A program made the translations under genes and the position numbers. From contig WWBZ02000001.1 in the NCBI GenBank assembly GCA_011503125.2, forward strand, positions 2,852,001-2,916,000: a stretch of 64,000 bases of DNA, written 5' to 3'. Position 1 is the first letter of the stretch. Every line of letters starts with the position of its first letter. The notes below the pieces were generated by a model. It ran no database searches. It was not told where the DNA came from and saw only the letters and a program-made list of their open reading frames with translations. Shown here in pieces: positions 1 to 10,821 of this stretch. The stretch comes from Botryosphaeria dothidea (Eukaryota > Ascomycota > Dothideomycetes > Botryosphaeriales > Botryosphaeriaceae).

Positions 1-302
1 ATGTTCGTGCGCATACGCTTGCTGCCGTGGCGGGCGGAAGATTGAATGAGGGTGCGTTGCGGCATCGAGGGCGAGCGCTCTGGAGACGCAGACATGCGCT
101 CGTCGGCGTCGGCGCGATCATCATCGGCTTTGCGCTTGCGTGAGGACATGTGGTTCGGAGCGGGCGGCACTGCAGAGCAGGTCAGCACATGGCGGATAGG
201 CGCAGTCTGGAGCAGAGACGCACTGGAGCGGCTTGGCGAGAGGCGGGTGTTCTGGAGCAGATGCGGAGCGGAGAAGGGAGAAGTGGCGAGGACGCTGTTC
301 AT
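1..302 (-). CDS. STS1: STS1/Cut8-like nuclear proteasome tether, 5' part only
   Basis: Reading the minus strand from the ATG at 302 gives an open frame of 100 codons that runs off the left edge, so only the N-terminus is present. It contains a Ser/Pro-rich lead followed at about residue 52 by MSSRKRKADDD, a second acidic/Ser stretch, and a basic KRMRTN segment at the edge. That layout (basic MSSRKRKAD start, then RP-rich region) is what I know from fungal Sts1/Cut8, the factor that anchors the 26S proteasome at the nuclear envelope and aids its nuclear import. The helical core expected further on is outside the window. Translation could alternatively start at the internal Met at 149. The plus-strand frame over the same bases is a shadow. 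The assignment rests on N-terminal similarity only. Confidence 0.7.
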   Translation of the reverse strand, partial: MNSVLATSPFSAPHLLQNTRLSPSRSSASLLQTAPIRHVLTCSAVPPAPNHMSSRKRKADDDRADADERMSASPERSPSMPQRTLIQSSARHGSKRMRTN

Positions 303-905
303 GGCTGGCGGGCCTTGCGCTGTTTCAGCTGCAATGAAGTGGCCAGACGGATGTAGATGTGGACGACGCCCACTGGAAGAGGCGTGGAGGCTCAAGCACA
401 GGCGAGGTGGTGATGAAAGAACGAGGTGGGACAGCGAGGTGTCAGTGGATGTTTAGTTGCAGCGCCTGGCACCCAAAGGGCTACCGATTGCCAGGCCAAA
501 GCCAGCCTCTAGCCGCGCCAAGCCACGCCCGGGCCTGCGCCGCCCAAGGCCAGTCAAGTGCACGAACGCCCCCGGTCTCCACCACAACCAACAAGGACTG
601 TTTATACTACGCAAGAGACGGTGAGTCGCATGTGCTGTCACGCTGCGTGCAGGTCCTGCCACGCCATGCACTGCGGGAGGAATCCCGCCTTGGGCCGCCC
701 GCCGCATTGCTTCATTTACTATCATCCCGGAAACTAGACAATATTTTTTTCGCAGACAAAACAAACACGCACTTCGACCCAAAACGCCCCCGGCGAATCC
801 TGTAGTACTAAACTCTACCGAACACCTGACGCCGCGCCATGCCCCACGCTAAACGTGCATCTTACACGGCCCCTTATCCACTCTCCCTTGAACAGTGAAC
901 CCACC
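303..905. other. Intergenic: STS1 promoter side and MTR4 3' side
   Basis: This stretch lies upstream of the STS1 ATG (302, minus) and downstream of the MTR4 stop (906, minus). It is GC-rich up to about 700 and then more AT-rich. I see no credible gene. Two overlapping open frames here look compositional. Confidence 0.6.
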
Positions 906-3900
906 TTACAGATACAGCGATTGCGCAGCCACCAGGTCCCTCCTGATGGCTTCTAGCGCCTTCTCGAACTTCTGCTCCAGATCGCTGTTACCCATAACCT
1001 TAGCACCTTGGGCGATCTGCCGCAGAAGCTCTTCAAGGCGGCGGAATAGACGGATCAGGCTGCCTTCGTAGACGTCCGTCATTTTACTATCATGCTAGTC
1101 AGCCATTGAACAGCAAAACTGCATCTGTTCCCACTTACCAGATCTCCGCGAATGTCGCACCCTTGGACCATGCGAAAACAACCTCCATTAGCTGGTACTT
1201 GAAACCATCGACGTACTCATCCTCATTGACTGCCAGTTTGCTTTCCTGCGAAACCTTCGCAATGATGCGTGCCTGGGCCTGGATGTCGCGGAAAGGCTTC
1301 GCCAGCTCCTCCCTCAGCGTCGGCGTCTCATTGCTCTTCTCCTCGAAAATGAAGCAGCTCAAGGCTGAAGCACACACCTCGGGCGCGAGCTCGTTGAAGA
1401 AACCGTTGAACAGAAGCTCACTCAACACGAGCTCGTCTCCCGTGCTGATTTCGCATGCCACGCGGGCCTTGAGCTGCACAACGTCCGCCTCGTTGATGAA
1501 TCCAAGACGTCGCAGGACACGCTTACGACACTTGAGCTCATCCAACTGCATCACCGACAGCGCATTGCTGATTTGTTTCTTCACCCCCTTAATCTTGTTA
1601 CCAAGCTCGACCTTGCCAGCATACTGGTCGTACAGATCTGGCAATCGTGGTGAGTTGTGCAGAGGGTTCGATAGCAGCCGAGACTCCAGTACTTCGATCT
1701 TCCGCAACAATTTTTTGAAGCTGTCGTCCGTGATTCCCATGTTCTCGATTGGATCAAGGATGGCGATTCCGTCAGGGAAACGCTTCTTGACTTCCTCGAG
1801 AGCCTTTCGGACGGAGTTTCTCTGCTCAGAAGACTTTAGATCTGAAGGTAGGAAGATGCGGAGATGACCAATTGAATCAATGCACGACAGCAGTACCGGA
1901 ACAACCTCCATCTTGCCCTTCTCGCCGGGTGATGGGGGACGCACGCCTTGAGGCAGATCCTGGTTTGGTTGAGGAGCAAATGTAACATCGTTTGCCACTT
2001 GTAGTAACACGTCGACAACGTATGACTGCTGCGGCGAGATGTCGGAAGCTTTCTGATTCTTGCCTGGCTTACGGTGCGTGAAGTTAACCACTGCGCCCCA
2101 GCCAAAATCATAATCCTTGTGCTTTATGCGCACAAGACGACCCGACTGCATAAATTGCAGGCAATAGTTCGGGTGCGTAATGACGTCCCGCATATCCTTG
2201 GTGTATTGATTGAGCTGTTGCCGCAGATCGTAGTATTCGCGGATAGTACTCTCGTCCTGAACCTGGATACTAGCCTTGTCATGCTCCAGCTCATTCAAAT
2301 GCTTCTCAAGCCCAGAAACACTGGCAGTGTTCTGGAATTGAAAAAAGCAACGCTCCAGCATAAACTCCGGAGAGATGCCCTCAACGCGCATGAGATTCAG
2401 GATCATGTTGTAGCTTAGGTAGAAGGCGGAATTAAGTTTGTCCTGTTCGCCTCGGACAATCTCCTTCGCCACGGTTGGTTCCATCTTCTCATCGATCATC
2501 ATGATGACGATACCACGGTCATCCAAACCTCTTCTTCCAGCACGTCCAGACATCTGAATGAATTCTGACGGCGTAACCCAGCGTTGAGACACACCATCGA
2601 ACTTGCGAACGCTGGTGAAAACAACCGTCTTGGCGGGCATGTTCAAACCGATAGAGAAAGTCTCCGTCGCAAAGAGGACTTTGATTAGGCCTTCTTGGAA
2701 TAGAATCTCGATGGTTTCCTTGAGGATGGGGAGAAGACCGGAGTGATGTACACCAATACCACGCTTGAGCAAAGGCAGCAGATGTTGAATTTGTGGCAGC
2801 TCCCTGTCCTGCTCGCTCAAGGATTCGATTGCGCTGTTGAAGACCTTCGTGACGAGCTGCTTTTCCGAGTCATCATTGAACGACAAGGTACTCATCTGCA
2901 GCGCAAGATTTTCGCACTCTCTCTTGCTGAAGCTGAAGACGATGACCGGGTTATAATTCTTCATCATGATCATCTTGACAATCTTGTAGATGTCCGAAGG
3001 ACCTTTTTGACCGCCCTTGTTGAGCTTTTTATCCTTCCCTTTGCCCTTGCGCTTCGCCATAGCATCAGCGGGGTCGTCACCCTGCTTATCCGAGATGGTC
3101 TGCATAGCCTTTTGGAAGTTCTCTTCCCGAAAGACACCCTTCTCGTCCACAATCAAGTGTATACCATCGGCGCCGGCGGGGAAGAAGTAATGCTGTAAGG
3201 GAGTGGGTCGGAAATCCGTATACACAACGTGACAGGGTTGATTATGGGTCTTCGTAATCCATTCGGCGAATTGCATAGCGTTCGGGATGGTAGCGGAAAG
3301 GAAGACGTAGCGAACTTTATCCGGAAGCAGGATGATGGTCTCTTCCCAGACAACGCCGCGAGCTGTTGACTGTCAGTGATTTTTTTTATATCCTAAGAAG
3401 CGTGATGAACTTACATTTGTCGCGCATATAGTGAACTTCGTCGAAGATCACCCATGCGACCTCGCGCATAATCTCAGAACCTCTATAGAGCATGGAACGC
3501 AGAATCTAGCGGAAATCAGTATTGACCGTTGACGTCAGACTTCATGGACATACTTCTGTAGTCATGACCAAACATGTGGCAGTAGGATTGATAGTGACAT
3601 CTCCGGTCATGAGACCTACGTCGCCAAAGTCTGCCATAAATTCTCTGTATTTCTGGTTGCTCAAGGCCTTGATGGGACTGGTGTAGATGACCCTCTGATT
3701 GTTCTTCAGGCAGTGGGCAATAGCATATTCGGCGACCACTGTTTTGCCGGCAGAAGTATGGGCAGACACCAAAACACTCTCATTGCGCTGGATCGAGTGA
3801 ACGGATACCTGCTGGAAGGGATCGAGCGTGAAAGGATATTCGCGAGCTGGGTGTTCCGGCGGTTTGTGCTCAGAGATAGGAACATAGTCATAGTCCGGCG

Positions 3901-4279
3901 GCAGAGCGACCTGATGCCTGACTTGGTGGGAAAGCACGACAGCGGCCCCGTCTTGCTGGGCCTGGAGGCCGGCCGCGGCGGCGACCTCGCGCGACTGCTC
4001 GGTCTCAAAGCTATCGGTGACAACAGGGTCGGGTTCGTCGCGTCGGAGACGCTTCGCAGCCAGCTGATCTTGTGCGCCGTTCGTAGCAGCTTCGGGCTCG
4101 TCCTGGGCAGTAGGCGGAGCATCTGTCATTGTCGCATCGTTGGATGGAGTGTCGGCGTTGCCGTCCCGGGACTTGACGCTGCCATTTGCCTGCCGTTTCT
4201 TGTTCTTTTTGGGCTGCTTGGGCTGCGAGCCCTGGGCGGACTGCGGCTCGCCGTCGAAAACGTCGAAGAGCTCGTCCAT
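906..4279 (-). CDS. MTR4: Mtr4/Dob1 ATP-dependent RNA helicase of the nuclear exosome
   Basis: This is a Ski2-like DExH helicase of TRAMP-type complexes that feeds RNA 3' ends to the nuclear exosome. Exons are 4279-3554, 3505-3415, 3362-1139 and 1086-906, giving 1073 residues, the usual family length. An acidic/polar N-terminal tail precedes the helicase core. Visible motifs are motif I AHTSAGKT (about 172-180), DEVH (264-267, in exon 2), SAT in [10 protein letters not shown], and motif [12 protein letters not shown] (542-551). The arch region and the C-terminal DSHCT part follow, with a [12 protein letters not shown] block completed by the last exon and the C-terminus AAQSLYL. Introns are 48, 52 and 52 nt. 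The ATG at 4279 gives a typical [10 protein letters not shown] start. No broken motif is seen. Confidence 0.97.
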
Positions 4280-5734
4280 GGCTGTGGTGGTGGAAAGGCG
4301 CCTGAGAAGCGGAGGCGTCTTCGACCAGAATTGTCGACCAACTTTTGCGCTTGGACTCAGACCGCCCGCGCGATCGATCGACCCTCGCGTTCACGGAACA
4401 ACCAATCGGCCGCTGCCGCCGTACCTCCGACAGCCTAGCCGTCTGTCGTGTGACGTAGCCGTTCACATCGGGGTCACTTCCGCCCCTTTGTCGACGAGCG
4501 CACAATAACTTTGCCTTTGCAGAAGTTTCACCCTGACTCGAGTTGGAGCGAATGCATCCAGCGACCAACCCGCTCAGGGTCCAACGTTCCCGTCAATGCG
4601 GAATATTTGAAAAAGAGCTTATTTCTTTCTTAATGAATGATTAATGAGCTGCTCGATTGTCGGTCAGACTCGTTGCTTTGTTCCCTCATTCAATAGCCGT
4701 TCATAAAGTTACCTACGGATCCCGACAGCAGAGTTCCAGAAAGACTAGTTGCAACTAGCGACGAAGGCTGCCTGACTCTGTGGGCTCTGAATTCTCTAAG
4801 CAATACTCGGATGTAAAATAATTTAGATGCTCCCTCATTGGTTACTTTCACGCGTCGCTCAAAAATTCGAGTATCATCCATCGTACTTCTCCTTCCTTGA
4901 AGAACCTAGCGCGGTCCTTGTTAGTACCTCCACAATATACGTTACTTTCCAAACCGTCCGTATCGTTCAAACTTAATGAACGAGTCTCGGTGGTTATGAT
5001 ACTCTCCGTCCTCTCGTCCTCCTGACAGAAAATTCGTGCCTCCAATGTTGACGAGAGTCTCTTAAGGTGTTCTATCAGAATTACCAGCGGCCTGAAATGC
5101 TCCAACTAAAAGACCTAAGTGATATGCTGTGCTTCTATCATGATTGGAGAAGAAAAGACGATGCAAAAATATCCAAGCTTAACTACGGTGCAGATTATGG
5201 CGGGCACAGCATTGAATTTGAATAGTCACGCTTCTCGCGAGACCCAGCGATGGCGCTCTCGGCGGCCGCTTTAGTGTTCAATTACTCAGAGCTGAGGTTC
5301 TCAAGTATTCGAAGCGGGACTGACATTTCAAGTTCAAGGAGTCGGAAAAAAGGGAGTAACGCGAGTATCGGGTGGGCGAGTTGATGCCATCAAGTCATGG
5401 TATGCTAATGGTCCGTCATAGAAGCATTTGCTAACGGACTGTAATGCATCCGGCTGCTCGTCAGGTTTTGGTTGATTGAAAGGTGAAAGGTGAAGTGGAT
5501 GCTGAAGGTTGAATGAGGCACAGACAGAGGGCTCGGACAACAGGAGCCGAGGATCAGCCGGTGGTGGCTCGCAACTTCGCGGGATCATGCGATGCGGCCA
5601 AGCTCGCTCTCTACTCACTGTACCACTCATCTCCACTCAACCTCCCTACCCGGCCGTCTCCACGTCGCCAAAGTACGTGCCCGCAATGTTGCAGACGGCG
5701 TTGGCTACCCCGCGCCAGCGACTGACGTCCCCAG
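4280..5734. other. Divergent intergenic region between MTR4 and COX8
   Basis: This holds the MTR4 promoter (GC-rich, 4280-4560), an AT-rich block at about 4570-5300 without a convincing gene, and the COX8 leader. The leader appears to contain a 5'-UTR intron that ends at 5734, directly before the COX8 ATG. Minus-strand open frames of 63 and 85 codons at 4690-5105 match nothing I know. Confidence 0.55.
5673..5734 (+). other. Probable 5'-UTR intron of COX8
   Basis: The donor GTACGT is at 5673. A branch-point-like GCGACTGAC lies just before the acceptor CCCCAG, which ends at 5734. The next base is the A of the COX8 ATG, so the start codon would be formed at the splice junction. The 62-nt length fits the other introns here. 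Transcript evidence is needed. Confidence 0.6.
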
Positions 5735-6190
5735 ATGCTGTCCCACTCCACCGTCCGCGTTGCCTCGCACGTCCAGAAGAGGGCCTTCTCCGCTACCCGC
5801 GCCAGGCTCTCCTCGCCCTACCACTACCCCGAGGTGCGCTGCACTCCTTAGCCTTATTTCTGCTGATGCATCTTACTGACTGGTGCCCCAGGGTCCCCGC
5901 GTCCGTCTCCCTGCGCTCCACAATGCCCGACCGCTATCCGCTGACCGTCCAACAGAGCAACATCCCCTTCAACCCGCTGACCAAGTTCTTCGCTGTGCGC
6001 TACTGGACTTTCATGGGTGAGCCACTTCAGCAAGCTGGCTGGGACTACGAGGCTAACAACGATGCAGCTGTCGGCTTCGGCGCGCCCTTCGGCATTGCCG
6101 GTGAGCACAGCCCGCGTTTCTACGATAATTCCGGCCAAATACTAACGCAAGCCTCGATACACAGTCTGGCAGCTCAAGAAGGACCAGTAA
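5735..6190 (+). CDS. COX8: Cytochrome c oxidase subunit VIIc/Cox8
   Basis: This is a small single-span inner-membrane subunit of respiratory complex IV. The deduced exons are 5735-5833, 5892-5900, 5956-6016, 6068-6100 and 6165-6190, giving 75 residues. An Arg/Ser-rich mitochondrial presequence (about 1-26) leads into YHYPEGPRSNIPFNPLTKFF, then the membrane segment RYWTFMAVGFGAPFGIAVWQ and the short tail LKKDQ. The second exon is only 9 nt (Gly-Pro-Arg). It restores the EGPRSN block that I know from fungal relatives. Without it the frame is still open (YPESNIPF). Introns are 55-64 nt and several carry clear branch points (CTGAC, ACTAAC). Five coding exons for 75 residues is unusually fragmented. 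Confidence 0.9.
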
Positions 6191-6545
6191 ATGGCAGTTA
6201 CGTGGATTTTGCAATAGAAGAGGGCATTACGCAGGTCTGGAACATGCCGCCGCAGCGAGGGTTGCGTGGATATTGCAATTGTACAAAAGGACGTGTTTCC
6301 AGGCGGCTGCTTCTAGATGAATTGATTCTCGTGAACTCAAAACACCAAGAACACCAACACTGTGCGTGGGCAGTCGGCGAGACGGAGGTTATGTCAGTGC
6401 ATGATCTGAAGGTCTTGGCATTACAGGCTTCGGCTGACTAGCGTAACCTCGAAATTTTGATTCGCCGGCGCCCAACAGCCTCTTATCCACCATCCAGACA
6501 TGTCCGTCCAGCCTTGACACTTACTTTCTTTGCTCGAAGCTCACC
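6191..6545 (+). other. Intergenic: COX8 3' end and ELP1 promoter
   Basis: This 355-nt gap lies between two genes in the same direction. No gene is seen. Confidence 0.6.
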
Positions 6546-9500
6546 ATGCGCAACCTGAGGTGTGTGCGGAGCGCCCGCCGCAAGATTCCAGCGGATGCCC
6601 TGCCGCTCACTGCATCCGCATGGGACACCTCCGCCAGCTCGCTAATTTGCACATTTGGCCCATCTGAGTCAAGCGCTGTCATCGAGCTCAAGCGCCTGGT
6701 TGACGAGGCCAGCACTGCTCCCGACGCATTTGCGCTGATAGCTTCGTGGGACGCTCCATGCCCTCTTCCCGAACTGCCCTGCGACAAGGTATTAAATCTG
6801 CAGTATTTCCCGGACACTTTGACTTCGTGCCTCGTCCTCGCCGGTGGCGACATCGTGATAGTCAGAGAAGAGCCTCTGCCGGGCGAAGACTTGATCGAGA
6901 TTGTCGGCTCAGTAGATGCCGGCATCACTGCAGCTGCCTGGTCACCAGATGAAGAGTTGTTGGCCATCACCACTCGCGCCAACACGTTGCTGTACATGAC
7001 CCGAGATTTCGAAAATGTCACCAACATCACCTTCACTCCCGAGGATATCAAAGCCTCCAACCATGTATCCGTTGGATGGGGCAAATCCGAGACCCAGTTC
7101 AAAGGAAAGCGCGCCAAAGCTCTCCGCGATCCAACCATGCCAGAGAGAGTAGATGAAGGCGCCCTAAGCCCTCTGGACGATGAGAGGGTCACTATCACTT
7201 GGAGAGGAGATGGTGCCTATCTAGCTGTGAACTCCATCGAGTCCGCCAAGCGACGGATGATCCGGGTTTATTCAAGAGAAGGCACGCTCGACAGCGTGAG
7301 CGAGCCTGTGGATTATCTCGAAGGTGCTCTCAGTTGGAGGCCGGCGGGAAATATCATCGCCAGCATTCAACGCCGAAATGACCGCATAGACGTTGTCTTC
7401 TTTGAGCGCAACGGTTTGCGCCACGGAGAATTCAGCCTACGTCTGACCACTGAGGAGATGAAGACATGGGGCAGCAGCATTACACTTGCTTGGAACTCCG
7501 ACTCCACCGTCCTTGCGGTCTGTTTCTTGGATCGAGTCCAACTCTGGACTATGGGAAATTATCACTACTACTTAAAGCAAGAGATCAAATTCGAAGAAGA
7601 GCCGGTCGCTGCTTCTGTTGTGCAACCACGATGGAATCCGGAAAAGGCCTTGAAGCTATCACTTTCCACTCACTGTAATATCACTCCTGCCATTTGCTCT
7701 GAAGTGTATCTAACAGAAATACAGATATCTCAGCAAGCCTTGAGTATGTCTTCTCAGTGGCTGGATCCTCCACCGTTCAACCCAGAGATTACGGTGCGGT
7801 TGCGGTCATTGATGGCAGTAAGTTTAGATGTTGTGGCATCATGATGACTGAGGCTAATCATTTTTCAGGAAACCTGAAAGTGACCCCGTTGCGCCTTGCC
7901 AACGTCCCGCCACCCATGGCTCTACATGAAGTGCAGCTCGAGAATAACGCCATAGATTTAGCAATCAACACCTCGAGCTCGCTAATTGCGGTGCTCCATA
8001 ACTCCGAAGTCTGCATTTACCGCTATGAAATCAGCACGAAGGCCGCACAAGACCCTGTTCTTGACACAATACATGCATTCGAAGATCACCCTGCCGCCAG
8101 ACCTCGCCAGATCGTTTTTCGCGGTGACTCAGAGATTTTCGTCCTTCTCGACTCTGAGGATATTGCCGAGAGTCTTGTTTATCATAAGACTCTGGATCAG
8201 TCAAACTTCAGCATGCTTCCATTGGATTCCCCGAAGATTCACACCATCTTCACCTCTGTCGACTACAATAAGCTCTGCATCCAAGATGATGCTAGTGCGG
8301 TATCTACTGTATCAGCCGATATCAATGATGGCCAATCCTCCCTGTGCAGATTTCCAGTCAAAGCTTCCTGGGCAGAAGTGGTTTCACACGATGATGAGGT
8401 ATATCCCTTTCTATGCACATCAAACCCCTAAGTCGTCTTTGCTAATTAACTATGGTTAGGAAATTGCTTTCGGTCTGACGGCAAATGGCACGCTATATGC
8501 AAACAAGAGGCAGCTGGTCAAGAACTGCACTTCTTTCAGAGTTACTCCGGCTCATCTCATATTCACTACCACACAGCATCTCCTCAAGTTTGTGCATTTG
8601 GCTTCGTCAGAAGGTTCGTGACGCCTCTTTTTCTCCTGGTCTGGAGCTTTGCTGACATAATCGTAGAGCTTGAGGTTCCCTTAGACGAGCCGGAGAAAGA
8701 TGAACGATGCCGGAGCATTGAACGTGGTGCCCGTTTGGTCTCTGTAATGCCGTCCTCTTACTCTGTCACTTTGCAAATGCCCAGAGGTAATTTGGAAACC
8801 ATCTTCCCACGGGCGTTGGTCGTGGCAGGTATCCGCAAGAGCATTGCGAACAAGAAGTACAAAAGGGCGTTTATGGCATGCCGCAACCAGCGGGTCGATA
8901 TGAATATCCTTCACGACCACATGCCAGAACAATTCATGGCAAGTATTCAGCTGTTCATCGATCAACTCAAGAACTTCGCCCATGTGGATCTTTTCCTCTC
9001 TCAACTGAGGTGAGTAATTTGTCATATCTACAGCCTTGAATGCCGCCGCTGATCAAAGGGATAGGAATGAGGATGTGGCGCAGACCATGTATAAAGAGAC
9101 CGCGAAAAGAGCAAACGGTGGCGTACCCAGGGATGTTGTGCTAACTGGTGAGTCAAGGTTTGATGTCAACACCAAAGTCAACCGGATCTGCGACGCTTTC
9201 CTCCAGGTCCTTGAGAAACGCACGGAGACCAACTTGCAGAATATTGTGACTGCCAACGTCTGCAAGACACCCCCAGATCTCGAGGGTGGATTGAGAATCG
9301 TGGCGAAATTGAAAGAGCAAGATACAAGCTTGGCGGAGAGGGCCGCGGAGCACATCTGCTTCCTTGCGGATGTCAATCAGCTGTACGACCATGCATTAGG
9401 AATGTACAACCTTGATGTTGCACTTCTCATTGCGCAGCAGTCTCAAAAGGATCCAAGGGAGTATCTCCCATATCTCCAAAGTCTCCAGGAGATGGAGCCT

Positions 9501-10821
9501 CTTCGCCGCCAATTCACCATCGACGACAACCTTGGTAGGCGGTCAAAGGCATTGTCTCATCTGTATGAGATGGACGCATTCGACGAGCTGAAGACCTATG
9601 CCGAAAAGCATGAGCTTTATAGTGATGCCATTGCTTTGCACAAGTATCAGCAGGAAAGACTGAAGGGGATCATGAAACTATATGCAGACTACCTCAACAG
9701 CCGCAATAGGTTCAAGGAAGCGGGAATTGGTAAGCAACTCAGCTCTTGACTACTCGGCAGTATTCACTTACCATCATATAGCGTTCGAGTATCTTTCCGA
9801 CTACGCCTCTGCCACGGAAGCCTATCGGGCAGCAAATATGTGGAGGGAATCCCTGGCGTCGGCAACCGCAGTTCCCCTCCCAGAGGCCGAACTCACGTCT
9901 CTGGCCGAAGCTCTCGCCGAAGGCCTCACGGAAACGAAGGAGTTCTATGCTGCAGCTACAGTACAGCTCGATTACCTGAATGATCTTGAGGGTGCGGCAC
10001 GGACTTTCTGCAAGGGCTACTTCTTCGCCGAAGCAATGCGGGTGGTCGGACTGCGGAGAAAGCTTGATCTGATCGAATCTGCCATCGACCCGGGCCTCAT
10101 TGAAGGATCGGCCTCGATGACCGAGCTTCTGGCAGATTGCAAGAGTCAGATCAACGCACAAGTCCCACGTTTGCGGGAGCTGCGGGTGAAGAAGGCCGAA
10201 GATCCATGTGAGTATCCATGATCAACCCGCATAGGCCTGCAAGTTGCTAATGACTCCACAGTGGCTTTCTTTGACGGCGTCGAGTCTTCAGACATTCCCG
10301 ACAACGTGTCCGTCGCGCCCACGGACGCCACGACGTCGGCCGGCACGTTCATGACGCGCTACACCAACCGCAGCGGCACCGTCAACACGGCGACGACGCG
10401 GCGCACGTCCAAGAACCGCCGCCGCGAGGAGCGCAAGCGGGCTCGCGGTAAGAAGGGCTCCGTCTACGAGGAAGAGTACCTCGTCAACTCGATTGGGCGC
10501 CTCATCGAGCGCGTCAACCAGATTAATGAGGAGGTGCAACGTCTCGTTGAAGGTCTGATGAGGAGGGGCATGCGCGAGCGAGCTGCTGCGGTGGAGGCAA
10601 TTATGGAGGATGTGGTGGCGGCGTGCAAGGGATGTGTGGATGAAGTTTACCAAGTTGAGAAGAAGGAGCCGGTGATCATGCCGGGCCAAGAGGGGCAAGA
10701 GGGTGTCGAGGTACCGACGGTGGGCGCAGATGGCGTTTACTGGGACGCGATGATGGCGGAAAGGCAAAAGAAGGAGCCGCCGGTTGTGAAGGGGTTCGAG
10801 AAGCTCTCGTTGGTGGGTTGA
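6546..10821 (+). CDS. ELP1: Elongator complex subunit 1 (Elp1/Iki3)
   Basis: This is the scaffold subunit of Elongator, which makes the cm5/mcm5 side chain of wobble uridine in tRNAs in the cytoplasm. Exons are 6546-7674, 7725-7817, 7869-8398, 8460-8613, 8667-9009, 9065-9729, 9782-10207 and 10262-10821, giving 1299 residues, normal for the family. The N-terminal half reads as WD40-type beta-propeller (VGWGKSETQFKGK, ITWRGDGAYLAVN, ALSWRPAGNIIASIQ). The second half is helical, TPR-like (YNLDVALLIAQQSQKDPREYLP). A strongly basic patch KNRRREERKRARGKK at about 1165-1180 matches the tRNA-binding/nuclear-localisation segment of Elp1. All seven introns are 50-61 nt with GT..AG ends. Confidence 0.96.

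Noticed and set aside
46..456. 136-codon plus-strand open frame
   Set aside because: It is antisense to the STS1-like N-terminus, has random composition, and no family is recognisable.
453..782. 109-codon minus-strand frame
   Set aside because: No motif or ortholog pattern; it lies in the promoter region of the STS1-like gene and looks compositional.
1106..1867. 253-codon plus-strand frame
   Set aside because: It is an exact antisense shadow of the MTR4 third exon.
4848..5105. 85-codon minus-strand frame (and a 63-codon one beside it)
   Set aside because: No signal peptide, no domain and no splice-consistent extension.
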